NCBI GenBank assembly: GCA_007375645.1
Contig: VMER01000004.1
Location: 1 to 39,603 of the forward strand
Source: Parcubacteria group bacterium LiPW_15
GTDB lineage: Bacteria; Patescibacteriota; Minisyncoccia; UBA6257; 2-01-FULL-56-20
Direction: 5' to 3'
Length of the DNA: 39,603 bases
Shown here: positions 27,065 through 33,918 of the stretch, piece after piece
Layout: every line of letters begins with the position of its first letter
Numbering within the stretch: the stretch's first letter is position 1
Position numbers and translations under genes: made by a program
The notes under the pieces: model-generated
Seen by the model: the letters and a program-made list of their open reading frames with translations, nothing else
What the model was told of the DNA's origin: nothing
Database searches by the model: none

Positions 27065-27883
27065 CTAAACCTCGGGTTCGAGTTCCAAGAGTATCGGATC
27101 GTGATCGGAAAGTTCCGGCTTCAAGTGTTGAGGCCCGTATTGAACGGCCCTCATTCCGATCTTTTTAAGATCCTTTACCAAGATATAATCGAACCGTTTG
27201 GGAACTACTGTCCGGTTGATCCAGTTATCCACATAAGGATTTTCCGGACGATAGCTCGGCATCTCATTGCTCGCGTGTCCGTTATGGAACGGATGGCGGA
27301 ATCCCGAGGACTCGAAAAGTATGGAAAAATCCTGCTGGTTTTGAAGAGCGTGCTCGTTAAAATCTCCGGTCAGAATAGTGGGCATATCTTTTTCGCCGGA
27401 CAGAAGACCGAACATCTTGGCCAGCTGGCTCAGGCGTACCGTGCGATCGAAAAACGGGGTTTCTTCGTGAAGGTGGGTGTTTAAAACCCTGATCTCTCCC
27501 GCCGGAGTTTTAAGGATGACTTCCAAAAATCCTTTACGGGCCACTATTTCTCCGAAGGCGGAATTGAATATGCGGCTGTAAGAAACGAAATTGCTCCTGA
27601 TTATCGGGAATTTGGAAAAGACTACCAATCCCCCGCTCATGTCGAAAAGTTTAAAAAAAAGTAAACGCCGGGTCTCCTCGGTATCGCCGGCCATATAATA
27701 ACTATCCGTGAGCGTGTCTTTTAAAAAAAGACGGTTTTTTATATCGAAGGATTCCTGAATACAAATGATGTCCGCATCGGATTTTTTCAGATATTCCGCC
27801 GTTCTCTTGATCCGCTCTTTGCGGTTTTTCACAAAGAATAACGGCAGATCCCAGATATTAAAGCTGATGACTTTAAGTTTCAT
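27065..27883 (-). CDS. Endonuclease/exonuclease/phosphatase (EEP) family hydrolase
   Basis: 272 residues. EEP landmarks are VISFNIWDLPLF (about 4-15), ADIICIQESFD (metal-binding Glu), IRVLNTHLHEET, TILTGDFNEHAL (catalytic Asp/Asn), FDYILVKDL and LSDHDPILLEL (catalytic His near the end). The family includes DNA repair nucleases, sphingomyelinases and phosphoinositide phosphatases. The opening SFNIWDLP and the insert EETRRLLFFKLFDMSGGLVVFSKFPI resemble the sphingomyelinase/phosphatase branch more than exonuclease III. No signal peptide is visible. The substrate is uncertain. Confidence 0.88.
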   Translation of the reverse strand: MKLKVISFNIWDLPLFFVKNRKERIKRTAEYLKKSDADIICIQESFDIKNRLFLKDTLTDSYYMAGDTEETRRLLFFKLFDMSGGLVVFSKFPIIRSNFVSYSRIFNSAFGEIVARKGFLEVILKTPAGEIRVLNTHLHEETPFFDRTVRLSQLAKMFGLLSGEKDMPTILTGDFNEHALQNQQDFSILFESSGFRHPFHNGHASNEMPSYRPENPYVDNWINRTVVPKRFDYILVKDLKKIGMRAVQYGPQHLKPELSDHDPILLELEPEV

Positions 27884-27920
27884 ATTTTAAGCTCTCCACA
27901 AAGTTTACCGCTTTGCCGAT

Positions 27921-27962
27921 AAAATTAAAAAGGCCTCCGGAGCCCTGTTTTCCGGAGGCTTT
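27921..27962 (-). terminator. Intrinsic terminator of the small basic protein gene
   Basis: Stem AAGGCCTCCGGA/TCCGGAGGCTTT (about 27930-27941 and 27951-27962; 12 bp with one G-T pair), loop of 9 nt. On the minus strand the stem is followed by a T-rich run (TTTTTAATTTT). It ends the gene at 27984 and separates it from the EEP gene. Confidence 0.85.
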
Positions 27963-27983
27963 ACTGACTCGCAGAACCCCTGC

Positions 27984-28265
27984 CTATTCTCGCCGACCCA
28001 GTCTCTTCCGCCGGATCCTCGCACCGCTTGCTCGATCCAACTTTTTGGGATTGATCTTCGACGGCCTGGGCATAAAAGGCTCGAGGTGTTTGTGCCCGCA
28101 ATCGTAAAGCTTGCTGCAGTTACATCCTCCGCCCACGGAGCTTGACGCCACGTATTCTTGGACGCGCCGCTTGAAATCCTGTTCGTCTTTCTCTTTGCGC
28201 GGCGCAACGACCGACGCCCTGTATGCGTTGAATTTGATACCTCGCAATTTACGCGCTGACGGCAC
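27984..28265 (-). CDS. Small basic Cys/His protein of unknown function
   Basis: 93 residues from a GTG at 28265, chosen because a perfect AGGAGG lies 5 nt upstream. An in-frame ATG at 28283 would place that ribosome-binding site inside the gene. The product is strongly basic, begins VPSARKLRGIKFNAYRASVV, and has a central CNCSKLYDCGHKH cluster that could bind a metal, then a tail of Arg/Lys (SGARIRRKRLGRRE). This looks like a nucleic-acid binding or ribosome-associated protein; I recognise no family. It sits between the 5S gene and an EEP gene and has its own terminator. Confidence 0.6.
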   Translation of the reverse strand: MPSARKLRGIKFNAYRASVVAPRKEKDEQDFKRRVQEYVASSSVGGGCNCSKLYDCGHKHLEPFMPRPSKINPKKLDRASGARIRRKRLGRRE

Positions 28266-28344
28266 ACGTGCCTCCTTTCTCATCTTTCATAATTGAAATG
28301 CCAGTTCCAAGATTAAACCATCGTCTTAATCAAAACAAGTGCAA

Positions 28345-28471
28345 CAAAAAAGCGGGTCCTTACTGCGCCGAGCGAGGAGCAGAATATATTCCAAGATATT
28401 CTGGCCGAGCGATGTCGGAGGAAAAAGCGCAGCCTTTTGTTTGCCGGGAACCGGCAACTGAGGACTCGATT
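28345..28471 (-). repeat. Degenerate second copy of the 5S flanks
   Basis: The block 28451-28471 matches the sequence just upstream of the 5S gene (28620-28640) with 4 differences in 21. The block 28346-28362 matches the T-run and start of the downstream flank (28489-28506). What lies between is not 5S-like; it has hairpins such as GCCGG/CCGGC and CAGAATAT/ATATTCTG (the latter imperfect). It looks like a duplicated 5S unit whose body was replaced. It could encode a small RNA ended by the second T-run. Confidence 0.5.
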
Positions 28472-28506
28472 TACTAAAATATTTAAAACAAAAAATCGGG
28501 TCCTTA

Positions 28507-28627
28507 GTTGCCGGCACATCCTACTTTCCCGAGGCCCGAAGGCCCAAGTATCATCAGATTTGGACGCTTTCACTTCTCTGTTCGGAATGGGAAGAGGTGG
28601 GACACATCCAAATAAAACACCGGCAAC
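28507..28627 (-). rRNA. rrf: 5S ribosomal RNA
   Basis: About 121 nt with the closing stem GTTGCCGG/CCGGCAAC and the internal sequences CCCACCTCTTCCCATTCCGAACAGAGAAGT and GGGAAAGTAGG characteristic of bacterial 5S rRNA (each read on the minus strand, shown here in pieces). It lies about 150 nt downstream of the 23S gene. Flanking sequences extend the closing stem to about 21 bp with one mismatch (28494-28514 with 28620-28640). A T-run (28489-28495) follows, so the closing stem also serves as an intrinsic terminator. An alternative hairpin (28629-28650) uses the same 5' strand. Confidence 0.95.
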
Positions 28628-28628
28628 T

Positions 28629-28650
28629 AAAGACCCGATTCCGGGTCTTT
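28629..28650 (-). promoter_or_regulatory. Hairpin just upstream of 5S, competing with the 5S closing stem
   Basis: AAAGACCCG/CGGGTCTTT (28629-28637 and 28642-28650), 9 bp, 4-nt loop. Its right side on the RNA also pairs with the downstream flank of 5S, so the two structures exclude each other. Confidence 0.6.
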
Positions 28651-29082
28651 GCTCCGACATCGCTCGGCCGTAGCGCAATTTGTATTTGCGTTACGCTCCT
28701 TCGCTCGTCGTAGTAAGAACTCCGATTTCAGATTTCAGTTTAAAATTTCGAAGTATTTGCGATTAATTAAAGATTACATTTGATCAAACCAGCATTGGGA
28801 TGGCTGGCGGCTATTAGTATTCCTTGGCTAAACACATTGCTGTGCTTACACCTAGAACCTATCAACGTCGTAGTCTCCGACGAAGCCATAGCACCTAATC
28901 TTGAGGTTGGTTTCGCGCTTAGATGCTTTCAGCGCTTATCCAGTCCGAACATAGCTACCCGGCATTTCAGTTGGTACCAAAGCCGGTAGACCAGAGGTTC
29001 GTTCATCCCGGTCCTCTCGTACTAGGGACAACTCCTCTCAAGTGCGAACGCCTGCAGCAGATAGAGCCCAACCTGTCTCACG

Positions 29083-29847
29083 CTGTTGAATTAGCCGCTA
29101 GCGACTAGTAAATAGCCACTAGGGTTCATTGTCCATCATTGCTGATGGGATCGGACTATACCATCACCCGAACATTTATGTTTTTGGGTGGTTGACGTGT
29201 TAGCAAGGCTTATGCCTCACTCTGCTCTTTGCATTTTTAGAGCAAGTCTCTACGGGGTCAATACACGTTTCTTTCTTTTTTTGGAATAATTGAGCTCCCG
29301 ATAAGAATCGATAAGCGTAAGCAGAGTCGAAAAATCTTTTTCGTTCTCAACCTTCGCTTTCAGTTCAATTATCTTAAGCATTAGTTCCAATTGTCTTTTC
29401 TTCAAAATGACGAATGGTTTTACCGACTCCAGGAACTTTTTGATGTCATCTATTTTACTGATGGCATATTCCAGGATTCCGTCTTTCCTTTCGCGCATTT
29501 TTCCGCATCCAATAAGTTCGCATACCGCTTCAAAGTTTTCCTTATCTTGGGCGGACTGAAACAACACTACGTACAGAGCGATTTGGAATCCGTACCGATA
29601 GGTAGAATTCGGTTTTGCTCTTACATAAATGCTGCCGTCCCCATCAAGGAAACCGGCGATATATGCTCTTTTATTGGACGATAAAGACTTTGATAACATG
29701 TACGACTTCCCTCGATATTATCCTAACATATGACAGGTTGAATGTCTTGTATTGTTAGGACTTCATCGATATGAGTCAACTTATGCATCCAGTTATTCCT
29801 AACTGGAGCCGCCGTGTGTTCGATGTCATTTCCTCGGGTTCATTTTG
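29083..29847 (-). mobile_element. Group I intron in 23S rRNA at position equivalent to E. coli 2593
   Basis: 765 nt interrupt the conserved sequence AACGTCGTGAGACAG: the 5' exon ends CCGT and the 3' exon starts CGTGAG. The 5' exon ends in T and the intron ends in G, as group I rules require. An internal guide CACGGCGG (29809-29816) pairs with CCGT (P1, with the U-G pair at the splice site) and with CGTG of the 3' exon (P10). A P2-like hairpin CCAGTT/AACTGG and the core segment GGTATAGTCC, typical of the P7 strand, are also present. The homing endonuclease frame 29250-29699 lies within it. This is the same rRNA site as the Chlamydomonas I-CreI intron. Confidence 0.92.
29250..29699 (-). CDS. 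LAGLIDADG homing endonuclease, I-CreI-like
   Basis: 149 residues with a single LAGLIDADG motif, so it should act as a homodimer. The motif YIAGFLDGDGSI (13-24) holds the metal-binding Asp21. The match to I-CreI continues through VRAKPNSTYRYGFQIALYVVLFQSAQDKENF and IDDIKKFLESVKPFVILKKRQLELMLKIIE (both cited in part), including the lysine in FVILKKRQ that corresponds to the catalytic Lys98. A Shine-Dalgarno GAGGGA lies 8 nt before the ATG, showing that the protein is translated from the intron RNA. Stop TAG. It cuts intronless 23S alleles and spreads the intron. Confidence 0.93.
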   Translation of the reverse strand: MLSKSLSSNKRAYIAGFLDGDGSIYVRAKPNSTYRYGFQIALYVVLFQSAQDKENFEAVCELIGCGKMRERKDGILEYAISKIDDIKKFLESVKPFVILKKRQLELMLKIIELKAKVENEKDFSTLLTLIDSYRELNYSKKRKKRVLTP

Positions 29848-31280
29848 ACGGTTTGAACCCAGCTCACGTGGCCTTTTAATTGGCGAACAGCCAAACGCTT
29901 GGGAGCTTCTCCACCCCCGCGCTAGGCCGAGCCGACATCGAGGTGCCGAGCATGATCGTCGCTGTGGACGCTCGGATCATACTAGCCTGTTATCCCCGGA
30001 GTAGCTTTTATCCGTTGTCTCCGACCGTTCTATTAAGTGTCGTCGGGTCACTAAGTTCTGCTTTCGCATCTGCTCGACTTGTAGGTCTCGCAGTTAAGCC
30101 GGCTTTTGCCTTTACGCGTCGTGCCCGGTTTCCATCCGGACTAAGCCGACCTTAATAAACTCCTCCGTTACTCTTTAGGAGGAAAACGCCCCATTTAAAC
30201 TACCCGCCAGACACTGTCCCAGTTAGGTTTACCTTTTTGGGCTTCCTAACCGGTTAGCTTTTAAAATTGTGAAGATGGCTGTTTCATTGTCGAGTCCACG
30301 CAAACCGAAATCCACGTATCAACCTCTCACCACTACGCTACGCATCAAAACTCTAAAAGCAATATCAAGCTATAGTAAAGCTTCCGGGGTCTTTTCGTCC
30401 CGCTGCAGGTATCCCGCGTCTTCACGGGAATCGCATTTTCACCGAGCTCATCGTTGAGACAGTTCTCCAGTCGTTACGCCTTTCGTGCGCTTCGGAACTT
30501 ACCCGAAAAGGAATTGCGCTACCTTAGAACGGTTATAGTTACCGCTGACATTGACGAGGGCTTCGGGCGGTACGTAACACACCTTGCGGCATGCCACATC
30601 CACCGTTAACCTTCTCGCATCGGTCAGGCGTCACCCCCTATACATCCTATTGCTAGTTAGCAGGGAGCTGTGTTTTTGGTAAACAGTCGCTAGAGATACT
30701 TTCGCTGCGGCTCCGCTTGCGCGGAGCAGGCCTTATCCCGAAGTTACGGCCGCTTTTTTGCCGAGTTCCTTAACGATGACTCACTCGTTCCCCTTAGGCT
30801 TCTCGCCTCACCCACCAGTGGCGGTTTACGGTACGGAAGCCACACTATCGCTTTACTGGGTTTTTCTCGGAAGGCTCTTCGTTCACGTCCGCCCGGTAAA
30901 AACCGAACGTTCTCCCTCTCTCGGCCGAAGCCTTCAAGCAGGAATGCCAAACCAATAAGGCACGTGAATTTATTTTCTTCGTCCCCCAGATATGATAATG
31001 CGGCTGTGCAGGAATATTAACCTGCTGTCCATCAGCTGCGGCTTTCGCCATTGCCTTAGGGCCGACTAACCCGTGGTTGATTGCCAGTGCCACGGAAACC
31101 TTGGATTTGCGGGGTCTCAATTTCTCATTGGGATTGTGGTTACTCATTCCAACATTCTCTCTTCTTGGCGCTCCACGGGTCCTCGCGGATCCCGCTTCGC
31201 AGCAGCCAAGAATGCTCTCCTACCACTTGCGGACTTGATTGAGGAGGCGAGTTTGGTACTCGCCGGAAACCTGAAAGGCG

Positions 31281-31356
31281 TGGTGTGTCGTAGAGGACTT
31301 GAACCCCCAACTGAGAGATTTAGAGTCTCCCGCTCTACCAATTGAGCTAACGACAC
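31281..31356 (-). tRNA. tRNA-like gene A, anticodon CUA (amber suppressor type)
   Basis: A full canonical cloverleaf of 76 nt: acceptor GTGTCGT/ACGACAC, D arm GCTC/GAGC, anticodon stem GGAGA/TCTCT with loop CTCTAAA (T33, anticodon CTA at 31321-31323), T loop TTCAAGT, discriminator A and encoded CCA. The body resembles tRNA-Lys (E. coli tRNA-Lys begins GGGTCGTTAGCTCAG), whose anticodon loop would be CTCTTAA or CTTTTAA. CUA pairs with the UAG stop codon. Several genes here end in UAG, so full-strength suppression would be harmful. Confidence 0.8.
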
Positions 31357-31389
31357 ACGCTTCCTTTCGAAAAGAACTGGTCAAAGAAA

Positions 31390-31465
31390 TGGAGCAGGTG
31401 GAAGGATTCGAACCCCCGACCCCCGGCATCCTGTGACGGTGCTCTGCCCACTGAGCTACACCCGC
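31390..31465 (-). tRNA. tRNA-like gene B, anomalous anticodon loop (positions 34-36 read AGG)
   Basis: 76 nt. Acceptor GCGGGTG/CACCTGC, discriminator T and encoded CCA resemble tRNA-Gly. The D arm and T arm (GGGGG-TTCGAAT-CCTTC) are normal. The anticodon arm is CCGTC-ACAGGAT-GCCGG: position 33 is C instead of the near-universal U, and pair 30-40 is a U-C mismatch. By position the anticodon is AGG. Amino acid identity cannot be assigned; body and anticodon disagree. Confidence 0.65.
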
Positions 31466-31485
31466 TCATTTCTTTTCTGAGAATT

Positions 31486-31564
31486 TGGTGGAACTGGGTG
31501 GATTGCAACCACCGACCTCCCGAGACCCTCTCGGGCGCTCTTCTGCTTGCTGAGCTACAGTCCC
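31486..31564 (-). tRNA. tRNA-like gene C, anomalous loop (34-36 read GGG) and swapped 19-56 tertiary pair
   Basis: 79 nt. Acceptor GGGACTG/CAGTTCC, discriminator A and encoded CCA. Anticodon arm CCCGA-GAGGGTC-TCGGG has perfect pairing; position 33 is A instead of U and the nominal anticodon is GGG. The T loop reads TTGCAAT in place of TTCGAAT, giving G at position 56. The 11-nt D loop AGCAAGCAGAA offers G18-C19, so the usual G19-C56 pair may be replaced by C19-G56. Confidence 0.65.
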
Positions 31565-31590
31565 ACTTATTTCTTTTTGAAGAAGATCAA

Positions 31591-31665
31591 TGGTGGGCGG
31601 TAGTCGATTCGAACGACTGACCGGCGGCCTATCGAGCCGCTGCTCTTCCGCTGAGCTACCCGCCC
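31591..31665 (-). tRNA. tRNA-like gene D, anomalous anticodon loop (34-36 read GAU)
   Basis: 75 nt. Acceptor GGGCGGG/ACCGCCC with a G-A mismatch at pair 7-66, D arm normal with a short loop, anticodon arm GCGGC-TCGATAG-GCCGC, T arm AGTCG-TTCGAAT-CGACT, discriminator A, encoded CCA. Position 33 is C. The nominal anticodon is GAT (Ile); a one-base shift would place T before CGA (Ser), but stem pairing favours the first reading. Confidence 0.65.
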
Positions 31666-31710
31666 ACTCACTTTTCTTCTTATCTTTCACATGTATTGAT
31701 TCCCAAGAAA

Positions 31711-31800
31711 TGGTCGGGTCGGCAGGAATTGAACCCGCGACCCCGTCGGTCCCGAAGCGCTTCGGCTTTGACGTGCTCTGCCAGGCTGAGCTACGACCCG
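31711..31800 (-). tRNA. tRNA-like gene E, tRNA-Pro-like body with a 13-nt expansion in the anticodon arm
   Basis: 90 nt. The body begins with C1-G72 (CGGGTCG/CGACCCG), has D loop AGCCTGGCA and variable region GGGTC, all like bacterial tRNA-Pro. T arm GCGGG-TTCAATT-CCTGC, discriminator A, encoded CCA. The anticodon arm is 30 nt instead of 17 (31744-31773): CGTC and GACG close a loop that contains the perfect palindrome CCGAAGCGCTTCGG (31752-31765). The piece TTCGGGA matches a Pro(CGG) loop but lacks its 5' stem partner, which suggests an insertion or intron. Confidence 0.6.
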
Positions 31801-31821
31801 ACCTTTCTTCCAACATGTGTA

Positions 31822-31956
31822 GACTGCCCGTTCTTAAGGAGTCATCGGAGTTTTGATGGGCTTGGTTTCACGCGAAGCGTGAACCATCAAAACGAGATAC
31901 AGGCGCAAAATTTCCGCTGGAGAAATTTTGACGCCGGTCCTTAAGAACGGGCAGTC
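31822..31956 (-). repeat. Structured domain in the H45 loop: 19-bp inverted repeat with two inner hairpins
   Basis: GACTGCCCGTTCTTAAGGA (31822-31840) and its exact complement (31938-31956) enclose two further hairpins: TTTTGATGG...CCATCAAAA with an inner CACGC/GCGTG, and GGCG-CAAAATTTC/GAAATTTTG-A-CGCC. The result is a three-way junction adjacent to tRNA-like gene E. No protein frame is present. Confidence 0.8.
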
Positions 31957-32611
31957 GTGATCCTCAATCAAGTCCGCAAATCCATAGCTTCGGTAGCGCG
32001 CTTAGCCCCGGTACATTTTCGGCGCTCCATACCAATCGAATAGTGAGTTGTTACACACTCTTTAAAGGATGGCTACCTCTAAGCCAACCTCCTATCTGTC
32101 CATGGTACAAAACTGCCTTTTACACTTAGCGCGCATTTAGGGACCTTAGCTTATGGTCTGGGCTGTTCCCCTCACGTACACGGAGCTTAGCCCCCGCGTA
32201 CTGACTACCTGGATTCCATGCACGGTATTCGGAGTTTGATTGGTCGGGCAGTCTTTCGACTATTACCGACCATCCAGTGCTCTACCCCCATGCATTACCG
32301 CCAGGCGCTAGTCCTAAAACTATTTCGGAGAGAACTAGCTATTACCGAAATCGATTAGCTTTTCACTCCTTACCCCAAGTCATCCGAGAGTGTTGCACAA
32401 CTCACCGGTTCGGACCTTCCTCCATCTTTCGACGGAGTTCATCCTGCTCAGGGCAAGCTCTTCCGGCTTCGAGTCTTATGCACGCGACTATCCTAAAAGG
32501 ATTACGCCCTATTCAGACTCGGTTTCCCTATGGATGCTCCCCCTAGGGGGATTATCCGAGCCACGTGCACAAAGTCGTTGGATCATTCTTCAATAGGCAC
32601 ACTATCGTCCG

Positions 32612-32879
32612 CTGCATCCCGAACAAATAAAGCGAGATATTGGTGGATTCGGCTTCTGCCGATTCCGCGACGCTCCGACGAAAGTGTAGTCTCGATGAAA
32701 CTACATTGAGGAGGTGCAACAATGGAATCGGCGAAGTCCGAATCCATACCAGATTATTTTTATTTCTGGCTTCGTTGCGCGTCGCTCATGTATCAGCTTC
32801 TGATACACATCGCTTCTTGCGCCTGGCCAGAAATAAAAATTCTTCTGGCCAATGCTCGTTCTATTTGTTCGGGATGCAG
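32612..32879 (-). other. Second expanded 23S helix (H25 region) with structured loop
   Basis: Perfect 18-bp arms (32612-32629 and 32862-32879) enclose 232 nt at a place where E. coli has a short variable helix. Inside are GGATTCGG...CCGAATCC, GTATCAG/CTGATAC, GTAGT/ACTAC and TTTTTATTTCTGGC/GCCAGAAATAAAAA pairings. I see no tRNA, intron core or plausible protein, so this is probably a retained rRNA expansion. Confidence 0.75.
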
Positions 32880-32949
32880 TCTAGACTTTAGTTCCTTGTA
32901 GACAAATGGTTTCAGGTTCTATTTCAACGGCCTCACCGGCCTGCTTTTA

Positions 32950-32980
<31 letters not shown>

Positions 32981-33648
32981 ATCATCAAAAGTATTTAGCC
33001 TTGCCTGATAGTACAGGCGAATTCCTTCAAGGCTTTCTTACCTTGAAGTACTCAAGAAAATAAACTAAAAAGTTCATCTGTTTTCGCCTACGGGGCTATC
33101 ACCCACTTTGGCTTCGCTTTCCAGCGAATTCGACTAACAAATGATTTTGTAACTTCTCCTTAGATCTAACCGCTATGCACTAGAGATGCACACAGCGGTT
33201 AAATCCAGTGTCTATTTCTTATGACCCCAAAAATAAATCTTGCGAAAAACTTTTGGTTTAGGCTCTGCCCGTTTCGCTCGCCGCTACTAAGGGTATAAAG
33301 ATTTTTCTTTTTTCCACCAGGTACTGAAATGTTTTACTTCCCTGGGTTCGCTCCTTGGCTTGCGCCAAGATAATTGAGGTTTACTCAATTGGGTTGCCCC
33401 ATTCGGAAATCCCCGGATCATCGGTTGCTACACACCTTCCCGAGGCGTATCGCCGCTACGCTGCGTCCTTCGTCGCCTTTTGATGTCAAGGCATCCACCA
33501 TTCGCCCTTATGCCAGCCATCCCAATGCTGATTTAACTTAAATGCGGACTTAATTTCTATTAAGTCTTACCTTTAATTTACCCAATCACCTTCATAAGGT
33601 GTTGGGGTTCGCATACTTCGATTTTCAAATTTCAGGAATGTATATTCA

Positions 33649-33676
33649 CGAAAAAACCGCTGAGAGTCCAGCGGTT
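33649..33676 (-). terminator. Terminator-like hairpin in the 23S leader
   Basis: Stem AACCGCTG/CAGCGGTT (33655-33662 and 33669-33676), 8 bp, loop of 6 nt, followed on the minus strand by a T-run (33651-33656). It lies downstream of the rRNA promoter and about 110 nt upstream of 23S, so polymerase must read through it. Confidence 0.75.
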
Positions 33677-33752
33677 CCAGAGTTCGTCAAAGAGACGGCT
33701 TTAGACCGCAGAGACTATTGGTTTTATCTGAATATTCATTCGTGAGGATAAG

Positions 33753-33780
33753 TTTATATGAACTGCCACCCGCAAGTCAA
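33753..33780 (-). promoter_or_regulatory. Promoter of the 23S-5S operon
   Basis: -35 TTGACT (33775-33780) and -10 TATAAA (33753-33758) on the minus strand, spacer 16 nt. Transcription would start near 33746, giving a leader of about 210 nt. Confidence 0.7.
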
Positions 33781-33918
33781 GGGGTTGAAATGCAAACTCG
33801 GCGCATAGATAATAGATGCCTCGGCCTCAAGCCTAGGTCTCTATATATAGTGGAGTTTTCGCCAATACCGCCAGGAAAAGCTTATTTTATGAGTTTCGCC
33901 GGGCATTGCCTCTCCCCA

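Larger units (their letters stand above)
28403..28669. repeat. 18-bp inverted repeat flanking the 5S gene
   Basis: GGCCGAGCGATGTCGGAG (28403-28420) and its exact reverse complement (28652-28669) surround the 5S gene and its processing stem. In the precursor RNA the arms would pair and enclose the 5S. Confidence 0.85.
31227..31979 (-). other. Expanded 23S helix (H45 equivalent) whose loop carries a tRNA-like array
   Basis: The two arms 31227-31245 and 31961-31979 are perfect 19-bp complements inside otherwise normal 23S sequence that corresponds to E. coli about 1130-1190. The 715-nt loop between them (31246-31960) holds five tRNA-like genes (31281-31800) and several hairpins, such as GGCGAGT/ACTCGCC (31246-31264). 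If transcribed as part of pre-23S rRNA, tRNA-processing enzymes could cut out the loop and leave a nicked but base-paired 23S. Confidence 0.85.

Noticed and set aside
27905-28267. Alternative 120-codon minus-strand frame overlapping the small basic protein
   Set aside because: It lacks the ribosome-binding site fit, runs into the terminator stem at 27933-27959, and its composition looks random.
31281-31356. Genome-wide reassignment of UAG as a sense codon
   Set aside because: Several intact genes in the window (rpsR, the propeller protein, the CAP gene and others) end at TAG at the expected length, so UAG works as a stop here.
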